Source: Torymus aiolomorphi
Taxonomy: Eukaryota > Arthropoda > Insecta > Hymenoptera > Torymidae
DNA length: 64,000 nt
Direction of reading: 5' to 3'
Assembly (NCBI GenBank): GCA_036365515.1
Contig: CM070874.1
Location: forward strand, 117,060,235-117,124,234
The notes beneath the pieces are model-generated. The model saw only the letters and a program-made list of their open reading frames with translations, had not been told where the DNA came from and did not search any database. This document shows positions 11,262 through 20,112 of this stretch, one piece after another. The position numbers and the translations under genes were made by a program. The stretch's first letter is position 1; the number at the start of each line of letters is the position of its first letter.

Positions 11262-12276
11262 TTAAATGGATTTTCTGTAGTCGATGGCATCTATGAAGTT
11301 GATAACGTTTCTGCATTTTAATGGGTTGTTGAGTATTTCTGAAAGATTACTATGTAACTTGTGTGATTTCCTTTTTTCATTATAACTGGGGCAATCGCGG
11401 AGTACGTGCTTGACTGATACTGGTAAGTCGCAGATTGTACATTTATGTTTTTCCTCCTTATTGAAAATATGTTGATGGATCAGCCTAGTGTGACCTATCC
11501 TTATCCTTGTTAATATAACTTGATCTTTCCTATTGAATTTTAGTGCTGGATTTGGAGAAAAGACGTGAGGTTTGATACGACTAAGGGTATTTCTATCACT
11601 TTTCCAGAGTTTATTCCAAGCGCTAATGATTTTCTTGTTAATCAAATTGTAGTAGTCTTCAATACAAGGTACTTTTTGGGCTACGGGGAAGGATAATTCA
11701 CAGGCTAATTTAGCTTCTTTTGCGGTTTCGTTGGATATGGCAGATGATAAATTGGAGCATAACAGTTTTATTTTTTTATTAGATGAGTTAATTAGGTTGA
11801 ATATTTTGCTATAGATGTTATTGTTGTATGCGTTCTCTAAAATTTTCTTTGTAAATATTAAGTTGTTGGTATGGATAATTATTTTCATATTGTATGTTGA
11901 GGCGTACTCAGTTACTTTTAGTATTATAGCAGCTATGCAGGAGTTTAGACTGAACCAGTTGGGTAATTTTAGGAGAATTTTCTCATCATTCGGTAGAGTG
12001 GCTGCAGCTCCTATCGATCTTCCGTTATCTGAGATAGCTGTGAAAACATTTGTGTGATCTGGGTATCTATTTTTTATCGTAAGCAGTTCTAATTCGGCAT
12101 CGTGGTTTATTAATATATTTTCATCAGTGAGATTGTATACCCAATAGTATTTATGTGGTGTATTGTGTTTATAAAAGTCTGGAAAGCTTAAGTCTAGTTC
12201 GTTGAGGTAAGTTTTTGTTCTTACATAGAAGGGCTTATATGTACTATTTGGTATTGCTATATCTTTCGCTTTCATT
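11262..12276 (-). pseudogene. LINE ORF2, 3' part: RNase H-like region and terminal Cys/His motif
   Basis: This is the downstream piece of the LINE polyprotein, in frame with the piece at 20113-22821 once gypsy A is ignored. It contains an RNase H-like region (VFTAISDNGRSIGAAATLP, then IIIHTNNL and SNETAKEAK) and near the end GHTRLIHQHIFN followed by CTICDLPVSVKHVLRDCP, a CCHC-type motif normal for this LINE group. The positions that hold the catalytic D, E, D and D in active RNase H appear to be A, A, N and K by my alignment. The domain may therefore be a structural relic. Frame and length are otherwise intact. Confidence 0.75.
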
Positions 12277-13147
12277 TGTGACGTACACGACCAGTTCATA
12301 GTATACGCATCCATTCATGTTATATGCAAATTTTCCCATTCATAAACGCGAGATCAAAATATAAACAAACCAAAGGCACAAATGTATACAAACATGCGAT
12401 TGCGTGCGCCAGCGAAAATTTTACTCATTTATTTATACGGCGTCTCTGACGTCACCGTGTAAACATAAATATTGTCATGCGCAAGAGAGAAGACCAGACA
12501 ATCGACTAGTATATAAAGGGCTCCGATTCTCGGAATCGGCACGCACTTGTGTCCGAGCTTGCCTTGAACACTGACCGATAAGCATTGCGCTTAGGTGAGT
12601 GATGCTGGCGATCCCCTTGCGCTCGTTAAACTTTGTAAATATTCTATTGTAATCTAATTTCATTTCCATACAAATAAACTCATTGAATATCATACTTATA
12701 GATATACTATTTGTCAAATCATATACCTAACCCTGGCATACTCAAGGAACTCTACCTTACCTACCTCCCACGGCACGATAGAAGGCCCTCTGCGCTGACT
12801 ATTTACCCGGCAATCCTATCTCTCGGCACGATAGAAGGCCCTCTGCGCCGACTATTTACCCGATTCCGACGCAGCACGGTAGCAGCCAATCAGCGCTAAC
12901 TACTAACCTGCATAACCCACCTACCTTCTATCTGTATCAACGGCACGGACTCCGGCACACTGCGCGCCGGTATCTTACCCGAGAACAGAGGAAAAATTCC
13001 TAAATCGATATATGCTCGAGTCCAGTACATGAACTCTTAAAAATTATTATACTCTACCAAGTAACGACACCTAACTACATTTAAATAAACTCAAGTGTTA
13101 AAGTAAATACTCAAATCTGAGAGTTGTCATTACTTCGGTACGTTACA
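12277..13147 (+). repeat. Gypsy A 5' LTR
   Basis: 871 bp, starting TGTGACGTACACGACC and ending CGGTACGTTACA. It contains a TATA box (TATATAAAG at 12510-12518) and AATAAA near 12668. A CGGCACGATAGAAGGCCCTC unit is repeated within it at about 12770 and 12823. It differs from the 3' LTR at about three positions (near 12441, 12495 and 12609). Confidence 0.9.
12510..12518 (+). promoter_or_regulatory. TATA box of gypsy A 5' LTR
   Basis: TATATAAAG followed about 25-35 bp later by a CGGAATCGGCACGCACTTGT region that could hold the start site. The same box recurs in the 3' LTR. It probably drives the genomic RNA. Confidence 0.6.
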
Positions 13148-13149
13148 AC

Positions 13150-13167
13150 TGGCGCCCGAACAGGGAC
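13150..13167 (+). other. Primer-binding site, tRNA-Lys type
   Basis: TGGCGCCCGAACAGGGAC begins two bases after the LTR. It is identical to the well-known 18-base site complementary to the 3' end of tRNA-Lys(UUU), used to prime minus-strand DNA. Confidence 0.9.
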
Positions 13168-13218
13168 TCGAGCAAACTAAAATCGTATAGCGGGAAATTT
13201 CAAAAAACAAAAAGGGTT

Positions 13219-13599
13219 ATGATACCAGATCGGCATAATATCTTTTTGGAGAGTCGCATAGAAGCGCGGATTGTAGATATAACGACACGGGTCGATGAAG
13301 TCGAGGAAGCAGATCAACAGTATCACGCGGCGACTCAATATTTAATGGGCCAGATAAAAGAATTACGCGGTATCGTGAGTAAGCAAGGCCATGCTTTATT
13401 AACTATGTCAGAAGATCTTGCGGAAGCAAGGCAACGGGTAAATGAGCTTGACAGAGAAAACGAAAAATTGGGATTCACGGTAAAAGTTATCGCGAGTAAA
13501 ATTTGCAAGAGCGAAAGAATGTTAAACATGAGGATGGATAGTATCGAAAACAAAATTCAGGATATATCCGATTCACTAAAAAAAACTTTCGATCCGTGA
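13219..13599 (+). CDS. Gypsy A leader ORF, coiled-coil protein of 126 residues
   Basis: The first open frame after the primer-binding site. It is charged, with heptad-like leucine spacing through most of its length (for example IKELRGIVSKQGHALLTM and ELDRENEKLGF). A coiled coil is expected. It has no zinc knuckle or enzyme motif. A 190-bp noncoding gap separates it from the next gag-like frame. It could be a separate small gag-related protein or an upstream exon of gag. I do not recognise a named family. Confidence 0.5.
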   Translation: MIPDRHNIFLESRIEARIVDITTRVDEVEEADQQYHAATQYLMGQIKELRGIVSKQGHALLTMSEDLAEARQRVNELDRENEKLGFTVKVIASKICKSERMLNMRMDSIENKIQDISDSLKKTFDP

Positions 13600-13787
13600 T
13601 AATTAATATATATTCTTTAAACAGGGAATAAAAATTCCAAGTAAAAATTAGTTTTTTACATAAATAAATAAATACGTTAGAGTCAAATTTCTACGTGGTA
13701 ATTTCAATTAAAATTATTTAGATTCTTTTTCCTTATTACTATCCACATTAAAGTTCCGTTCAATCATATATTCTATTAAAAGTTAAA

Positions 13788-14234
13788 ATGGCGAAAGACC
13801 GCAAATCGGGAGTATTTATGCGCGAAATAAAAGACTCATTTAACGAGGAAGTAGAGAACGATAAGGAACGAAAACGTTTCGAATGGGAGTGGGCGGTAAC
13901 TGATGAATTACGATTGTTGGATGAACGGCAAAATGAGCTCTTAAATATGCTCGAAGGCCAAGACGAGGAAAATGACACGTCAAAATCGCCGAAATTAAGG
14001 GCAACGTTAGTCGCGATAATTCGAAATGAGATAAAAGAGAAATATGACGCATTAACACAGTCGGTCGAGAAAACTCGTATGGAAAAAAAAACGGAACGCG
14101 CGGAATTAGTTACGGAAATAAATAAACTAAGAGGTCGGGTTCAGTTATTAGAAACCGAGAACGACAGTCTAATAGACAAGATATCCGCGCGCTGTCTCAA
14201 AACGATAATCAATCGGAAAATAACCGCGAACTAG
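13788..14234 (+). pseudogene. Gypsy A gag, N-terminal coiled-coil part
   Basis: 148-residue frame, very charged and predicted helical (ERKRFEWEWAVTDELRLLDE; EINKLRGRVQLLETEND). After about residue 136, at a GCGCGC tract near 14188-14195, the frame changes: the downstream frame continues the same coiled-coil character into the gag domain at 14285. This suggests a two-base gain in a GC repeat that split one gag gene. Whether it is real or an assembly error is open. Confidence 0.6.
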
Positions 14235-14284
14235 ACTCTAGGCTCGCAGAGTTAAAAAGAAATCTTTCACGAGAAGTTGATCAA

Positions 14285-15190
14285 ATGAAATCGAACTTTG
14301 AGAAAGAAATTCTAGAATTGAAAAATGTGATTAAAGACTTAAAATCGCCGATGAAGAAAGGCAACTCTGGGAGCGAAGCGTCTCAAAAAATAAAATTAGA
14401 CATCCCCAAGTATCGAGGACTTGAGAATGAAAGGCCAGTTAAATTCTTGTCAGAGTTCGAAAAATATATAAATGTGGTTAAACCAAATTTCGATCAACTC
14501 TTATGCCTTATTTCTCAAGCACTCGGGGGTGATGCCAAGGATTGGTGGTACCTACAAGAGTCAGAAATCGACTCGTACGACCAATTTACAGAACGGTTTC
14601 GCGAACGATACTGGAGCGCGAATACACAAAGAACCGCGAAGCGAAAGATAGAATTCGGTCAGCACCAGCCGGGGGGCAAGCTTAATCGCGTTGAATACGC
14701 AACGAGTTTGTTCGGTTTAGGCAAAGAGCTAGATCTCGAGTATACAGAGACTGAGTTTGTTGTACGCATTAGCGAACATTTCGAAAGAAATATTCGGCAC
14801 GCGGTTTTAGGACGGCAAGTCAAAGATAAAAATATGTTGTTGAAAATATTAGCTGATTATGACGGAGACGACCAACGTCACCGAAAACACGACAAAATGG
14901 GCCACAGCAAACCCAGTCCTCCTTCAGATACGGCTAACACGCAAAATAAATCGTATAACAAGCCATACCAGTGGCAATCGAAAAATGTGAACATAAACGA
15001 GTTACAAACAGCGACGCCGCCGGAAATAAAGGAGAAAACTCCGCCAAAAACGAATCAAACAAACGAGAAAAAGTCAGCACGAAAGCAGAGAAACGAACGG
15101 AATAAAGAATTAATCCGAAGCTACGACGAGGTTGACGTGAATAACATAAATTTAGAAAACATTAATACCGAAAATTCGGGAAACGCATAA
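14285..15190 (+). CDS. Gypsy A gag, retrotransposon gag domain
   Basis: 301-residue frame. It opens with more coiled coil, then a Ty3/gypsy-type capsid region: KLDIPKYRGL, LSEFEKYI, GDAKDWWYL, YDQFTERFRERYW, and the later VVRISEHFERNIRHAV block. The C-terminal 90 residues are basic and Asn/Lys rich and hold no CCHC knuckle. The frame stops two codons after the GGA AAC of a GGGAAAC heptamer, with the protease frame lying -1 to it. It probably begins upstream, in the frame broken near 14190. Confidence 0.75.
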   Translation: MKSNFEKEILELKNVIKDLKSPMKKGNSGSEASQKIKLDIPKYRGLENERPVKFLSEFEKYINVVKPNFDQLLCLISQALGGDAKDWWYLQESEIDSYDQFTERFRERYWSANTQRTAKRKIEFGQHQPGGKLNRVEYATSLFGLGKELDLEYTETEFVVRISEHFERNIRHAVLGRQVKDKNMLLKILADYDGDDQRHRKHDKMGHSKPSPPSDTANTQNKSYNKPYQWQSKNVNINELQTATPPEIKEKTPPKTNQTNEKKSARKQRNERNKELIRSYDEVDVNNINLENINTENSGNA

Positions 15191-15233
15191 CAGTTGCTTG
15201 CTGCATGTCAAAAAGTAAACCGCAACAAGCAAC
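15178..15233 (+). promoter_or_regulatory. Likely -1 ribosomal frameshift signal, gag/protease of gypsy A
   Basis: G_GGA_AAC at 15178-15184 is in the gag reading phase, followed by one sense codon and TAA. The -1 frame is open from the heptamer into the protease. After an 8-base spacer, GTTGCTTG (15193-15200) can pair perfectly with CAAGCAAC (15226-15233). This is the usual arrangement of slippery site, spacer and stem. Confidence 0.7.
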
Positions 15234-15732
15234 TCAATCGGAGAATAAAAATTGTGATAAAGATATCTCTTCTATACTGGAGGACCCGCGAGAAAATCTT
15301 TTGTACGATGTAGAACCAGAAGGTCTAAATACGAAAGAAACGCGTTGTCCGGAGGTAAATATCAAAGTCGAAGACATAGAGGTAAAAGCCCTAATTGATA
15401 CAGGAAGTGAGATCACTTGCATCTCCGAGGAATTTTATTACGCTAATGCAAAAGCATTCGGGACGCGACCTAAACTACCGATAAGTGGAAAATTCATAAA
15501 GGGAGCAACAGGCGCAAAGTCGTCGCGGATAAAACTCCAAGTTCTTCTAAACGTTGAAATTGCAAAATTAAAACTAGATATTATATTTATAGTAGTGCCA
15601 AAATTGGTCAAACCATGCATCATTGGATATGATACGCAAAAAGCTCTTAGTATGCTAATAGATACCGGCAAAGAAGAAATACTCTTAACCATAACGATCA
15701 ATATGTTCATTGTTCTTATAAGGAGACCATAA
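15205..15732 (+). CDS. Gypsy A aspartic protease
   Basis: 175 residues from the first ATG; by -1 frameshifting translation would enter this frame from gag. ALIDTGSEITCIS is the catalytic DTG motif of retropepsins, and CIIGYDTQKAL matches the later conserved IIG(x)D block. It matures the polyprotein. The following RT frame starts at the last base of this frame and in another phase, so the two are split in the sequence as given. Confidence 0.75.
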   Translation: MSKSKPQQATQSENKNCDKDISSILEDPRENLLYDVEPEGLNTKETRCPEVNIKVEDIEVKALIDTGSEITCISEEFYYANAKAFGTRPKLPISGKFIKGATGAKSSRIKLQVLLNVEIAKLKLDIIFIVVPKLVKPCIIGYDTQKALSMLIDTGKEEILLTITINMFIVLIRRP

Positions 15733-17774
15733 TGTACTCAGAAGAGTATGCGTCTCTTAGAATCGAACGATCGTATGAGTCCGAATGCGGAAACGCTGAC
15801 TCATACGATGATCTCATTGCTTATGATCTTTCTTACGAAGTCTCGATAGAAGAGATCGAAGAAAAGATCAAATTATGCAAAAATCTAAAAAATTCCCAAA
15901 GGGATAAACTTAAGTGCTTAATAGTACAATACAAAGAGGTATTTCAGAAACGCCCAGGTCTATTATCTAACTATGAGTATACGTTTAAAATAAAAGATGA
16001 TGCACCCTTTTATTCAAAACCGTATCCCATCCCTATAAACTATAGAGATAAAGTTAAAATTGAAATCAACAAATGGCAAGAACTTGGAATAATTCGGCGT
16101 TCGACGAGTCCATATATAAACCCTCTCGTAGTTGTAATTAAAAAAGACGGATCCATCCGCCTATGCTTAGATGCACGTAAACTAAACGAAAAATTAGTAA
16201 ATGATTATGAAACCCTTCATGGTGAAGAGGAAATATTTTTAAGATGTAAAAACGTAAACTTTTTATCCAGCTTTGATTTAACGAGTAGTTTCCATCAAAT
16301 AAAGCTTTCAGAAGAAAGTAGGAAATATACCGCGTTCATTTGCGAAAATAAAGTTTACGAATTCAATGTAGTACCATTCGGTATAAAAACGAGTAGCGCA
16401 GCGCTAATAAAAGGTCTAGACCTAGCCGTCGCGGGTCTCGAAGATTTTCTTATAACTTTTGTAGACGACTTACTATGTATTTCAGAAGATTTCGATAGTC
16501 ATTTACAAAATATAAAATCATTATTTGAGAATTTACTAAAAAACAATCTGAGGATAAGTTTTAAAAAATCAAAGTTAGTACAGGAAGAAATAAAATTCCT
16601 GGGTCATATGTTAACACCTGAAGGAATAAAACCAGACCCAGAAAAAGTTAGAACAATCAAAAACTTTAAGAAACCTAGAAATGTTAGGGAACTGCAAGGA
16701 TTTCTCGGGTTTGTTAATTTCTATACGAAATTCGCGAGAAATTACTCGGCTCTTACCGTTCCGCTTCTAAACTTGTTAAAACAGGGTAAGAAGTATGAAT
16801 GGACAGGCGAGCATGACAAAGCTTTCAATGACATTAAAAATATATTCGATGAGCATATCATATTAAAATATGCGGACCCGCAACGTCCATTCATACTCAC
16901 TACCGACGCGAGCGACTACGCGATAGCTGCAGTGCTATCGCAGGTAAACGATCAAAGCGAAGAACAAATTGTCACGTTCGTTAGCCGTACGCTGAAGGGG
17001 AGTGAATGCTCTTACTTTACAACTGAGAAAGAGATGTTAGCTATAGTTTGGGCTTTAACACGTTTAGATACGTACTTACGGGGGGCACCGAAAATCATCG
17101 TACGAACCGATCACGAAGCTCTCACTTTCCTCAAACATTGTAAATTTAATAATGCTAGACTACGGAGGTGGAGCCTTGCGATCCAAGACTTCTGCTTAGA
17201 ACCGGTATACTTGCCGGGACGCAAGAACACCGTCGCCGATTACCTAAGCCGTCAGGTACACGACTATCCAGAGGAATCGGGTCGGGAAAATGAAATCATA
17301 ATCGCTTCAATACTCATGCAAAAACCGAGTCGCGAATTGATAAATAGCTTTAAAAATTTGAAGACATTACAGAAAAATGACCCGTATATTAACAAATTAA
17401 TTACGGAGATTCAAAATAACGAAGGAATACAAAAACGCTATGTGCTTAAAAATGGTTTAATGCAAAAAATTGCATTAAATAATAATAGAATCACATTACC
17501 CGAAAGCCTTCTGGATAGTTTGATACGGGAAACCCATGAAATACATGGCCACATTGGTGCTTCGAAAATATATAAAATGATAAATGAACATTTCTCGGCA
17601 CCGAAATTAAAACAAAAAATTTATACAATACTTCGTACATGCGATACGTGCCAACGAACAAAATATTTAACATATAAACTTAATGAACACGTCCAACCAA
17701 TATTAACAGAAAAACCCAATGACACGCTGTCAATAGACTTTTTGGGCCTTTACCGACGTCAACGGGGGCGTTAA
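15732..17774 (+). CDS. Gypsy A reverse transcriptase, RNase H and integrase N-terminus
   Basis: 680-residue frame. The RT palm has LVVVIKKDGSIRLCLDARKL, FDLTSSFHQI and the catalytic FVDDLL box; RNase H follows with ILTTDASDYAIAAVLSQ and RTDHEAL. The integrase zinc region has ETHEIHGHIG and CDTCQRTK (HHCC). The frame then reaches the first catalytic stretch (SIDFLG) and is lost through one-base deletions in G runs, ending at 17774. The intact enzyme would continue in the frame at 17850. Copying of RNA to DNA and integration are its roles. Confidence 0.85.
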   Translation: MYSEEYASLRIERSYESECGNADSYDDLIAYDLSYEVSIEEIEEKIKLCKNLKNSQRDKLKCLIVQYKEVFQKRPGLLSNYEYTFKIKDDAPFYSKPYPIPINYRDKVKIEINKWQELGIIRRSTSPYINPLVVVIKKDGSIRLCLDARKLNEKLVNDYETLHGEEEIFLRCKNVNFLSSFDLTSSFHQIKLSEESRKYTAFICENKVYEFNVVPFGIKTSSAALIKGLDLAVAGLEDFLITFVDDLLCISEDFDSHLQNIKSLFENLLKNNLRISFKKSKLVQEEIKFLGHMLTPEGIKPDPEKVRTIKNFKKPRNVRELQGFLGFVNFYTKFARNYSALTVPLLNLLKQGKKYEWTGEHDKAFNDIKNIFDEHIILKYADPQRPFILTTDASDYAIAAVLSQVNDQSEEQIVTFVSRTLKGSECSYFTTEKEMLAIVWALTRLDTYLRGAPKIIVRTDHEALTFLKHCKFNNARLRRWSLAIQDFCLEPVYLPGRKNTVADYLSRQVHDYPEESGRENEIIIASILMQKPSRELINSFKNLKTLQKNDPYINKLITEIQNNEGIQKRYVLKNGLMQKIALNNNRITLPESLLDSLIRETHEIHGHIGASKIYKMINEHFSAPKLKQKIYTILRTCDTCQRTKYLTYKLNEHVQPILTEKPNDTLSIDFLGLYRRQRGR

Positions 17775-18527
17775 ATACCTGTTAACAACGGTAGACGTAT
17801 TCAGTAAGTACGTGGTCATGTATCCTATAAAAAGGCAAACACTGCGACCGTGATCAGAAAAATCTTCGGTGATTACGTTAGCAACTACGGTAAACCGAAA
17901 GCGATACTTTCTGACCACGGGACACAGTTTACTTCAAGTAAATGGGAGAAAAAACTCAGAGAGGAAGGAATACAACCGGTATTCTCTTCCATCAGACACC
18001 CACAAAGTAACCCGGTCGAACGGGTACACCGAGAACTTGGGCGTTTTTTCCGAACGTTTGTAAGGGACCGACATACCAGCTGGGCTAGATACGTTGAGAT
18101 TATACAAAACATTATTAACGTAACGCATCATGAGACCACGGGGTTTACACCGATGGAGCTCCATTTAAATATCAAGCCTACGCGGATATGGGAAAAGTGG
18201 TTGCCCATAATAGAGACAAATAAAGTCACGCATGAACGAAAAGTATTTCTTGCTCGCGAACGAGCGCATTCATTCTTAAAAAAGCGAGCGTTCCGAAAAA
18301 ACGTCCAAACGCGACACTTTAAGTTTAAGGTAGACGATAGGGTTTTAGTAAAATCACTAAACGTATCAGATGCGGCGGAAAGAAAGATCGCGAAGTTCTT
18401 TCACGTATACGAGGGACCATACACGATTACGCAAAAAATCAGGCCCGATACGTATGTATTATTAGACGTAGAAACAAATAGGGAACGCGGAAAGTTTCAT
18501 GTACAAAATTTAAAGCCTTACTTTTAA
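17775..18527 (+). pseudogene. Gypsy A integrase, core and C-terminal part
   Basis: From about 17850 the frame shows KAILSDHGTQFTS (second catalytic D), SIRHPQSNPVERVHRELGRF (catalytic E region), then a basic C-terminal domain with FKVDDRVLVK and GPYTITQK. It is separated from the upstream frame by about three one-base losses in homopolymers, two in G runs near 17743-17766 and one in the A run near 17829-17833. The rest is intact to the stop. Given nearly identical LTRs, sequencing error is as plausible as inactivation. Confidence 0.75.
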
Positions 18528-18654
18528 GTATTTATTGTTTACTAAGGGTCTCGGTGAAGGTAAACATACACCGAAACTCGTAGCAGAATAAATGTAAATA
18601 AGAATTTCAAGAAAAATTAAAATCGAGCCATATGATGTCAGTCGTTTGTCAAAC

Positions 18655-19149
18655 ATGCCCGAGCAAGGTACTGAACGGGAAAATTTCTCGAAACGCGATG
18701 CCGCGGTTCAAAGTGGTACAGTGGTGTGGCCCCCGTGGCACATTAAGTGCTCAGCGCGGAGAAGCGCATCAGGGAAGCCATGGGCAACAACGCACGGCGC
18801 ATACCGGAGCGGACGAGCGGTACAGGCGAAACCGTACATGGTCAACCGGTCCACCCAAACCACCAGGGAGAGCAAGGTAGATCCACCACCAACTCCACCA
18901 TCAACTCCATCCACATCTCGGCACGTAGTAAAGGAGTATGTGCCGACGCCCATACGTCGTCCTCCAATTGATGAATATTTAAGATTACGTCAAATCGCCC
19001 GACGTATGCAGAACGTGCCACGCCCTATAGGCCCGTTGTCCCCGGAATTTTCGCCGGACCCACCACCAACGTCATCACCACCAGAGCCATCGCCGTCTTC
19101 ACCAAAAAAACGAAGAAATGAAACGTACCAGGGTGCTATCACTTTCTGA
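18655..19149 (+). CDS. Gypsy A extra 3' ORF, proline-rich, unknown
   Basis: About 164 residues after pol and before the polypurine tract. The N-terminal part is Ser/Arg rich; the C-terminal third is Pro/Ser rich (DPPPTSSPPEPSPSSPKKRR). No signal peptide, transmembrane segment or envelope motif is visible, so it does not look like an env gene. Gypsy elements sometimes carry a third ORF at this place. I do not recognise the family. Confidence 0.45.
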   Translation: MPEQGTERENFSKRDAAVQSGTVVWPPWHIKCSARRSASGKPWATTHGAYRSGRAVQAKPYMVNRSTQTTRESKVDPPPTPPSTPSTSRHVVKEYVPTPIRRPPIDEYLRLRQIARRMQNVPRPIGPLSPEFSPDPPPTSSPPEPSPSSPKKRRNETYQGAITF

Positions 19150-19241
19150 TTCTTGTACATAGCGCAAATAAAAACTTAGTCAAAATTAAAGGTTTCTATT
19201 GTATTCATTTTCCGAACAGAACCATTTAATTTGGGGGGCAA

Positions 19242-20112
19242 TGTGACGTACACGACCAGTTCATAGTATACGCATCCATTCATGTTATATGCAAATTTTC
19301 CCATTCATAAACGCGAGATCAAAATATAAACAAACCAAAGGCACAAATGTATACAAACATGCGATTGCGTGCGCCAGCGAAAATTTTACTCATTTATTTA
19401 TACAGCGTCTCTGACGTCACCGTGTAAACATAAATATTGTCATGCGCAAGAGAGAAGACGAGACAATCGACTAGTATATAAAGGGCTCCGATTCTCGGAA
19501 TCGGCACGCACTTGTGTCCGAGCTTGCCTTGAACACTGACCGATAAGCATTGCGCTTAGGTGAGTGATGCTGGCGACCCCCTTGCGCTCGTTAAACTTTG
19601 TAAATATTCTATTGTAATCTAATTTCATTTCCATACAAATAAACTCATTGAATATCATACTTATAGATATACTATTTGTCAAATCATATACCTAACCCTG
19701 GCATACTCAAGGAACTCTACCTTACCTACCTCCCACGGCACGATAGAAGGCCCTCTGCGCTGACTATTTACCCGGCAATCCTATCTCTCGGCACGATAGA
19801 AGGCCCTCTGCGCCGACTATTTACCCGATTCCGACGCAGCACGGTAGCAGCCAATCAGCGCTAACTACTAACCTGCATAACCCACCTACCTTCTATCTGT
19901 ATCAACGGCACGGACTCCGGCACACTGCGCGCCGGTATCTTACCCGAGAACAGAGGAAAAATTCCTAAATCGATATATGCTCGAGTCCAGTACATGAACT
20001 CTTAAAAATTATTATACTCTACCAAGTAACGACACCTAACTACATTTAAATAAACTCAAGTGTTAAAGTAAATACTCAAATCTGAGAGTTGTCATTACTT
20101 CGGTACGTTACA
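19242..20112 (+). repeat. Gypsy A 3' LTR
   Basis: 871 bp, same ends as the 5' LTR. It is preceded by the polypurine tract TTGGGGGGCAA at about 19231-19241. The right junction abuts CATT at 20113-20116, matching 12273-12276. Confidence 0.9.

Larger units (their letters stand above)
12277..20112 (+). mobile_element. Gypsy A: young Ty3/gypsy LTR retrotransposon
   Basis: 7.8 kb flanked by CATT duplications at 12273-12276 and 20113-20116, inserted in antisense orientation within LINE ORF2. It has two 871-bp LTRs, a tRNA-Lys primer-binding site, a GGGGGG polypurine tract, gag-like frames, protease, RT/RNase H, integrase and an extra 3' frame. By eye the LTRs differ at three positions, so insertion is recent. 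The long LTR and Lys primer recall the Osvaldo-type gypsy elements, which is only an inference. gag and integrase frames are interrupted by small indels. Confidence 0.9.
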
